Shown: positions 57,690 to 64,000 of the stretch, in pieces | How the letters are laid out: every line of letters starts with the position of its first letter | How positions within the stretch are numbered: position 1 is the stretch's first letter | Assembly (NCBI GenBank): GCA_937998875.1 | Contig: CALLBO010000006.1 | Location: forward strand, 28,098-92,097 | DNA length: 64,000 nt | Direction of reading: 5' to 3' | Source of the DNA: an uncultured Granulosicoccaceae bacterium | GTDB lineage: Bacteria > Pseudomonadota > Gammaproteobacteria > Granulosicoccales > Granulosicoccaceae | Translations under genes and position numbers: made by a program | The notes under the pieces: generated by a model | Database searches by the model: none | What the model saw: the letters and a program-made list of their open reading frames with translations, nothing else | Told to the model about the DNA's origin: nothing

Positions 57690-58099
57690 TGATGTTTGGC
57701 TCCTGAAAGATAAAGCACCGTTAATCGAATATTCCGGGATTCAAGATATCTCTAAGTCGAAGCCCGTGCTGTTGTATTTTTATTGGTTACTATGTTTGCT
57801 GCGTGTGGGAGTACTTATAGTGCAATTCTGACAGCTTCGAACGTAAATTATCGCTACTTCTCCTGAACGTAAGCCGAAGATTGTCAGTTTCTTGACTGTG
57901 AGGTAAGCAGTTACCGTGAACCTGCGGTAAACAAAGTTGTACTTGTAACCAGTGTGGTGCAACATCCCAAGGCACCAATGAGCGATCGACAAAAGTGCTT
58001 TAATTCTATGGGAAATTGCAGTTGATTCATTTACATCGTTTTTTATGAATATTGAGTGGACCAGGCAAATGAAAAACTCTCATTGGTAGCGCTTGAACG

Positions 58100-58139
58100 T
58101 TTCACCACACTGGTAATACTTTCACTACACCGGCAATAC
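58100..58139. repeat. Tandem 20-bp imperfect direct repeat
   Basis: TTTCACCACACTGGTAATAC / TTTCACTACACCGGCAATAC, three mismatches, adjacent. Confidence 0.7.
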
Positions 58140-59525
58140 TTAATTGGAGGCGAGTGTATCCAGAATTCTCGCCCAACTTCTGATTCCCTTATGAAAACTG
58201 TGCAGGCTGTATTTCTCATTGGGCGAATGTATCTGATCGTCGTCCAGACCGAATCCCACCAGCAGACTTTCCATGCCGAGTAACTCGCTGAAGTATCCGA
58301 CCACCGGAATAGAACCACCGCACCCGGCGTACACGGCATCATGTTGCCATTCATCAGTGAGTACCTTGCGAGTGTTTTCAAAGGCGGTGTTGGCAAGCGA
58401 CATGGTAGTTGCCGGGGATGCACCGTGATCTTCAAACTCTACTGAGCAGTCCGCTGGCAATTGATCGCGTACGTATTGGCGAAAATTCTCTCTGATCCTG
58501 AGCGGGTCCTGGTTACCTACCAGCCTGAAGCTGATTTTTGCTGAGGCCTTGGCTGGCAAGACTGTCTTGAAGCCTTCACCGGTATAGCCGCTGACAATAC
58601 CGTTAATCTCGCAGGTAGGTCGACTCCACAGATGCTCAAGTGCTGAATATCCTTCTTCGCCTGCATTGACTGACAGATCAACCGCACCGAGAAAATCACC
58701 GACGTTGAAGTTGAGTGAGTCCCATTGCTGTTTAACCTGCGATGGCAGAGGCTCTACACCGTCATAGAAATCAGGGAGTGTGACACGTCCGTTGTCATCG
58801 TGAAGACCAGCTAATATCTTTGCTAGTATTCTGATCGGATTTGCCGCGGGACCGCCATACATACCAGAGTGAAGGTCTTTGTCTGCGGCGGTAATGGTAA
58901 TCTCTTCGCCCAGCATGCCGCGAAGCATCGTGCAGATAGCAGGTGTGTTCGCATCCCACATGCCTGTATCGCATACAAGCGCCAGGTCAACGCTGAGTTC
59001 GTCTTTATTGGTTTGCAGAAACGGCACCAGTGACGGGGAGCCGGATTCCTCCTCGCCTTCAAATAGGAAAGTAACGTTAACCGGCAAGGCACCGTTTACG
59101 GTGATCCAGGCACGGCACGCTTCGACAAAGGTCATTAGCTGACCTTTATCGTCCGCCGAACCGCGTGCTCTTATCACATCACCCTCAGCGGTATTTTCAA
59201 TCGCTGGATCAAACGGATCTCGATGCCAGAGTTCCAATGGATCGACTGGCTGTACATCATAGTGGCCGTAGAACAATACGTGGGGGCGGCCTTCGACTTT
59301 TTCGCTGTGACCCACTACCATCGGGTGCCCCGGTGTGTCGCGTCTGCTTGCAGCAATGCCGAGGTCGTTGAGTTCAGCCACAAGCCAGTCTGCGCCGCTT
59401 ATACAGTCGCTTGCATAGGCAGGATCGGTTGAAATGGTTTTTATTTTAAGCAGATCAAACAAGCGATCTGTGGCCGCGTCAGTATCGCTATCTATCTGTT
59501 GTAGTACCGTGGCAAGTGTCGTCAT
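58140..59525 (-). CDS. M20-family dipeptidase/metallopeptidase
   Basis: 'HVLFYGHYDVQPVDPLELWHRDPFDP', 'RGSADDKGQLMTF', 'FLFEGEEESGSPSL', 'GGSIPVVGYF'. Confidence 0.93.
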   Translation of the reverse strand: MTTLATVLQQIDSDTDAATDRLFDLLKIKTISTDPAYASDCISGADWLVAELNDLGIAASRRDTPGHPMVVGHSEKVEGRPHVLFYGHYDVQPVDPLELWHRDPFDPAIENTAEGDVIRARGSADDKGQLMTFVEACRAWITVNGALPVNVTFLFEGEEESGSPSLVPFLQTNKDELSVDLALVCDTGMWDANTPAICTMLRGMLGEEITITAADKDLHSGMYGGPAANPIRILAKILAGLHDDNGRVTLPDFYDGVEPLPSQVKQQWDSLNFNVGDFLGAVDLSVNAGEEGYSALEHLWSRPTCEINGIVSGYTGEGFKTVLPAKASAKISFRLVGNQDPLRIRENFRQYVRDQLPADCSVEFEDHGASPATTMSLANTAFENTRKVLTDEWQHDAVYAGCGGSIPVVGYFSELLGMESLLVGFGLDDDQIHSPNEKYSLHSFHKGIRSWARILDTLASN

Positions 59526-59593
59526 AGTCTTTCCGGCAAAGGGTGAAGACTACAGTATAGATTCTTAAGAAAATTCTAGCAGCGATTGTGAAG

Positions 59594-61813
59594 CTACGCG
59601 GCTTTGTCGATCCTGCGGCTTTGAACTTCCATGAGTGTGGTCAACTGTGCAGCCGATAAGGGTTCAGAAAAATAGTAACCTTGTCCGAGTTTGCAGTGCA
59701 TATTTGTTAACACCTGTACCTGGGCTTCGCTTTCAATACCTTCGGCACACACTGCAACATCCAGGCTGGCCGCCAGATCAATCAGCGAGTCTACAATGAC
59801 GCGTGATCTGGCGTCAGTTTCAATCTGGCGGGTAACTTCTTTATCGATTTTTAAAGTATCAATCGGGCAACGTGTGAGTAGTGTCAGAGAGGAATGACCG
59901 GCACCGAAATCATCCATTGCGATTTTGATCCCTCTTTGTTTGAGCTCGAGAATATTTTCTTCAACAACCGAGATGTTTTCAATCGCAGAGGTCTCTGTAA
60001 TTTCAATTTCAACCTGCTTCAGCAAGTGCTGCTTATCACCGGCAATGCCTGCCATAGCTTCTGCAAGCCCGCGTCGACTCGCCTGTAAGGCGGAAAAGTT
60101 CAGAGAAATCTCAATGGGTGCGATATTGCGCTGTTCCCAGTCTGCGAATTGATCAATGACACTACTCATGACCCAGTCATCGATATCGCAAATGGTACCG
60201 TTAGCTTCGGCTATCGAGATAAACTCGGCAGGTGTGAATGCACCCAGCTCTTCACTTTTCCAGCGAAGCAGCGCTTCGGCACTGACAAGCTGACCGCTTT
60301 TGAGATGAAAAATCGGCTGGTATAAAAGACACAGCTCATCGTTTGCTATTGCCGCTTTGATGGCTGTGCTCAGTTTGGATTTAAGGTCTGAGGTTTCTCT
60401 GAGCCTGGTGTCGTAAAAACGGAATCTGTTTTTACCGCTGTGCTTGGCATCATACATTGCGGTGTCTGCACGACTGATCAGAGCGTCTGCACTATCAGCG
60501 AATTCCGGATACATGCAGATACCGATGCTAACACCCACGCTACATTCGGTACCGTTTATAGAAACCGGTTGCATTGTCGCTTCGCGGATTCGCTGTGCGA
60601 TCGTTTCCGCCTGCCGGTTGTTGTCCAGGTTACTAATGACCAGCATGAACTCATCACCGGCGAGTCTGGCCACCACCGAATCTCCCGGCTTGTGCTCCAG
60701 TAGCACTTCGATTTGTTCGTTTGCTACCGTATCTGTCGTTCTTACACAATCCAGTAGTCTCATGGATATCACGCGCAGCAGTTCATCCCCTGCGTCGTGG
60801 CCGAGCTGATCGTTAATGGGTTTGAAATTATCCAGGTCCAGAAACATGACTGCCAGAGACTTGTTGTTAGCGGCGTTGTTGATATGGTTGATCTCATTGT
60901 CTAAGCAATGCAGAAACATCCGGCGGTTTGGGAGGTTGGTTAGTGTATCTGTGTAGGCGAGTCTTTTTATCTCTGCGGTCGATTCAGTTGTGACGCGTTG
61001 TAGTTTTTCGATGAATGTATTAAACCAGTAGGCAAGTTCTGTCATCTCGTCAGAGCCGGTTAACGGTATTCTGACAGCCATGTCACCATCGCCGATTGCA
61101 ATCTGCCGCAGTGACCTAACCATATTGTTTATACGTTGCAGGATACTGCGAGCTGTGAATACACCTATTAAAAACAACAACAGTGCGGTTAATATACCAG
61201 TGGTTACACCAACGCGGAGTGATTCACTCGCCCTTAGTGTCGCAGTATCTACGCTGGATACCAAAACCTCTGTCTGTTCATTTTTCAATGCACCCAGGGC
61301 TTCAATCACGTTGTTATACATGTTCGCTGCTTTCTGCTTTTCCTGTGGTGCCGATATCGATATCCGGTTGTTGGAAATAGCTGTTTGTGCGAGTAGGTGT
61401 GAGTGTTGGTAGTATTCATCGAAGCTCGATAAAATATTTCTCAGATCACCGACCCGTGCCATTTCAAGCTCCATCGCACTGTGTAGATTTGCGCGAAACT
61501 CACTGGCGAGTGTCATGGTGTGATCAAGCAGATTTGCATTAGATGTTGCAATCGCATGCTCAATATTGCTGTCGATAAATTCGAGGCTGTGATGTGCCGC
61601 CAGTAATTTTTCCTGAGTCGGATACCGGACGTCTCGAATATTTTTAAGTAGATCAGCACGGTCTTTGGATTCTGCAAGCATGATTGCCAGGAACGCGAAA
61701 AATCCCAACGTACCTATTACTGCGATAGACATGATCTGCCAGCGTAACGAATGTCTTCGTCTACGCGGATTATCTGATCGAATAGTGTGCTTGTCAGCGT
61801 CTAATGATGACAT
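59594..61813 (-). CDS. Membrane HAMP-GGDEF-EAL cyclic-di-GMP protein
   Basis: Two TM segments flanking a helical sensor region; HAMP 'FTARSILQRINNMVRSLRQIAIGDGDMAVRIPLTGSDEMTELAYWFN'; 'VARLAGDEFMLV'; 'SAEALLRWKSEELGAFTPAEFI'; 'IKIAMDDFGAGHSSL'. Confidence 0.95.
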   Translation of the reverse strand: MSSLDADKHTIRSDNPRRRRHSLRWQIMSIAVIGTLGFFAFLAIMLAESKDRADLLKNIRDVRYPTQEKLLAAHHSLEFIDSNIEHAIATSNANLLDHTMTLASEFRANLHSAMELEMARVGDLRNILSSFDEYYQHSHLLAQTAISNNRISISAPQEKQKAANMYNNVIEALGALKNEQTEVLVSSVDTATLRASESLRVGVTTGILTALLLFLIGVFTARSILQRINNMVRSLRQIAIGDGDMAVRIPLTGSDEMTELAYWFNTFIEKLQRVTTESTAEIKRLAYTDTLTNLPNRRMFLHCLDNEINHINNAANNKSLAVMFLDLDNFKPINDQLGHDAGDELLRVISMRLLDCVRTTDTVANEQIEVLLEHKPGDSVVARLAGDEFMLVISNLDNNRQAETIAQRIREATMQPVSINGTECSVGVSIGICMYPEFADSADALISRADTAMYDAKHSGKNRFRFYDTRLRETSDLKSKLSTAIKAAIANDELCLLYQPIFHLKSGQLVSAEALLRWKSEELGAFTPAEFISIAEANGTICDIDDWVMSSVIDQFADWEQRNIAPIEISLNFSALQASRRGLAEAMAGIAGDKQHLLKQVEIEITETSAIENISVVEENILELKQRGIKIAMDDFGAGHSSLTLLTRCPIDTLKIDKEVTRQIETDARSRVIVDSLIDLAASLDVAVCAEGIESEAQVQVLTNMHCKLGQGYYFSEPLSAAQLTTLMEVQSRRIDKAA

Positions 61814-62210
61814 AGGGACTTCTGGCTGCTTGAACCCGTTTAGTATTGTTATTTTGATTCAATCCGCTAAGACTGACTTTTCAGTATGTCTATGGAATAT
61901 GGAGCTCGTAAGGATATCGGCGGATTTTTATAAGACTTAAAGTCAGAGTAAGACACGCCGGGAGAGCACAGGCCAACGGGTTCTGCTTGATTGGAAGACA
62001 AGCTGAAAAAGTGCGAGCATTGTTGTTGGTGTTGCGTTAACTGAATCTGCAGAGTCTATTTATGTGAACTGCATCGAGGTTGAATTTGGTAACAGCCGAT
62101 GCTTCCTTGGTCTCAGACATTGAACGCGAGGAGAGCTTGCATGATTCTCAATTTCTTCCCGATCTGACCGACAATACTGAGATAGATAGCGGTCCCGCCG
62201 GGGAATATTC

Positions 62211-64000
62211 ATGTCAGTGTCCAATGCACCAGAAGATGATTTTGAGTTTGAAGATTCAACTTTTGAAATCAACAGCCCGGTTGTCGCCAATGATGAGGTA
62301 ATAGAAGAAAGTGAGCCCGCCAGGCCTGCCGTTAGAGGTCAGGCTCCAATGTGCGTTGAAGATGAGTTGGAGTATTATCGCAAAAAAGCCATCCATCAGG
62401 ATATTCTGATCTTTGAGATGCGAGCGCTGCTGCAGTCTGGTAAAGGCTTCGGCGATATTCTCAACTTGAATGAACTGCTTGATAACTTCATGGGTGTTGT
62501 TCGCGAAAAGTACGGTGCAATCAACAGCGCTGTGATTCTGCGTGATGATCTCGATCCCGGTCGTAACTACTACCGTGTTAGAGCCTACTCCGGGCTGGAT
62601 GATGAATACCTGTTGAATGATGCGTCGTCTGAATCGATGTATATGTTCAAGTTTACCCAGGATGATGGATTGTTATGGCAGATTATCCGTCAAGGTAATG
62701 TATTCAGTGTGCGTGATCTGCAACGTGATCCGAGATTTGATACGGCGTGGCGTAAGTGGCACTTGGGGATTTTAAACTCAGACCTCTGGTGCCCGCTGAT
62801 AAAGAACGGCGAGGTATTGGGAATACTGACTCTGGGTGAGAAGTATGATGGCAGTCAGATTAGCGAGGATGAATATCCGTTTTTGCAGGAGCTTGCGTCA
62901 ATCGCCACAACCAACATTGATTCAACGCTGAAGTATGAAAAGAATCAACGGATTCTTAAAAACATACAAACACTTTATGATGTGAATCAGCAACTGGCAC
63001 ACGTCAACGACTTTAAGCGGCTGTGTGTTGAAACGCTTTCCACTGCGGTTGATTCGATCAGTGCTCAGAAAGGTAATTTGATGTTGCTGAACAAGCAAAC
63101 AGGGGAGCTCGAAATAAAGGTTGTCTGGGGAAATATCCCAAGACATGTTCGCGATGATATTAATAACGGTATTCAGCAGACTAAAACCTTTAGCCTTGGT
63201 GAAGGCATAGCTGGTCAGTGCGCTGTTGAACGACGCCCTATCAGGCGCAATGATAGAAAGTATATTGAACAGGTTGGTATGAATGTCGTGTATTGTATTT
63301 GCTGTGTGCCGCTGATGCGCGGAGACAGCGTTGAAGGCGTTATTGCGCTTACCAATAAAGTAAGAACAGATGCAGATGGTAATCGTGAACTAGACGATAT
63401 TGGGCGCTTCACTGAGGAAGACGTTAGTCTTTGTCAGGGTCTTGCAGATCAGGCAGCCGTGAATCTGCATAAAAGCCGCCTGTACAACAAATCAATTACT
63501 GATGAAATGACCGGCTTGTACAACACCCGACACTTTGAGGACAGTCTGGTTTCCCTGCTGGATCAGGCGACCCATACCGGCAAGTCACTCTGCCTGGCAG
63601 TCTCTGATATAGATCACTTTAAAAAATTCAACGACACACATGGCCACAAAGCCGGGGATGCTGTGTTGCAAAAAGTAGCGCGTGTGATGCAAAGTTGTAT
63701 ACGTCCGGACAGTGGAGACATGGTTTTTCGTTATGGTGGGGAAGAGTTCTGTATGCTCTTGCCCGATACCGAACCAGAAGAAGCCGCCGAGTTGATGGAA
63801 CAGTATCGGCAGCGTATCGAGTCACACCTGGTTGTACACGACGGGAAAGAAATGTCTGTCACAGTATCTGTGGGAATTTGTTGCGCCCCAAAAGACACGC
63901 GTGATGAAAAGAAGATGTTTGAATTGGCCGATGAGTGTCTGTACGTTGCTAAAGAAAGCGGCCGTAATCTGGTCAATACCTACTTTCAGGGCTTGAAACT
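62211..64000 (+). CDS. GAF-domain diguanylate cyclase (GGEEF), 3' truncated by window end
   Basis: Open frame from ATG 62211 with no stop to 64000 (missing from the ORF track because no stop is reached); GAF-like regions; 'DHFKKFNDTHGHKAGD' and 'RYGGEEFCMLLPDTEPEEAAELM' in the same frame. Confidence 0.9.
   Translation, partial: MSVSNAPEDDFEFEDSTFEINSPVVANDEVIEESEPARPAVRGQAPMCVEDELEYYRKKAIHQDILIFEMRALLQSGKGFGDILNLNELLDNFMGVVREKYGAINSAVILRDDLDPGRNYYRVRAYSGLDDEYLLNDASSESMYMFKFTQDDGLLWQIIRQGNVFSVRDLQRDPRFDTAWRKWHLGILNSDLWCPLIKNGEVLGILTLGEKYDGSQISEDEYPFLQELASIATTNIDSTLKYEKNQRILKNIQTLYDVNQQLAHVNDFKRLCVETLSTAVDSISAQKGNLMLLNKQTGELEIKVVWGNIPRHVRDDINNGIQQTKTFSLGEGIAGQCAVERRPIRRNDRKYIEQVGMNVVYCICCVPLMRGDSVEGVIALTNKVRTDADGNRELDDIGRFTEEDVSLCQGLADQAAVNLHKSRLYNKSITDEMTGLYNTRHFEDSLVSLLDQATHTGKSLCLAVSDIDHFKKFNDTHGHKAGDAVLQKVARVMQSCIRPDSGDMVFRYGGEEFCMLLPDTEPEEAAELMEQYRQRIESHLVVHDGKEMSVTVSVGICCAPKDTRDEKKMFELADECLYVAKESGRNLVNTYFQGLK

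Noticed and set aside
1-64000. CRISPR arrays, IS elements, prophage, integrons, tRNA/rRNA genes
   Set aside because: No regularly spaced repeats, transposase/integrase ORFs or recognisable RNA gene sequences were noticed on reading; a dedicated tRNA/ncRNA scan was not possible.

Overview
The window is 64 kb of dense, ordinary-looking bacterial chromosome, probably from a marine-type gammaproteobacterium (lineage is a low-confidence inference from gene content). I found about 40 protein-coding genes. I saw no rRNA, tRNA, CRISPR array, prophage or transposase. Recognisable blocks are: (i) housekeeping genes (S41 protease, ferrochelatase, PriA, a SPOR/FtsN-like protein, HrpA); (ii) a three-gene 2-oxoacid:acceptor oxidoreductase operon with a GltD-like FAD/ferredoxin third subunit; (iii) an ~11.3 kb minus-strand locus (20849-32141) of six tightly packed genes: a glycosidase-like/GT2 fusion, a DUF5916-type outer-membrane protein, two paralogous glycosyltransferase-like proteins and two paralogous ABC exporters, possibly followed by a lipoprotein gene; (iv) an OtnC/OtnK pair; (v) a C1/molybdenum block (LysR regulator, two-subunit NAD-type formate dehydrogenase, formate-THF ligase, a molybdopterin-binding/NTP-transferase fusion, and modA, modB and modC scattered among xylA, a CoA-transferase and an orphan FAD subunit); (vi) an aconitase X pair; (vii) two divergently transcribed c-di-GMP genes, the second running off the window end and absent from the ORF track. 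The best candidate for an undescribed system is the 20.8-32.1 kb glycan assembly/export locus. Product names come from motifs and remembered family knowledge; no database search was run.
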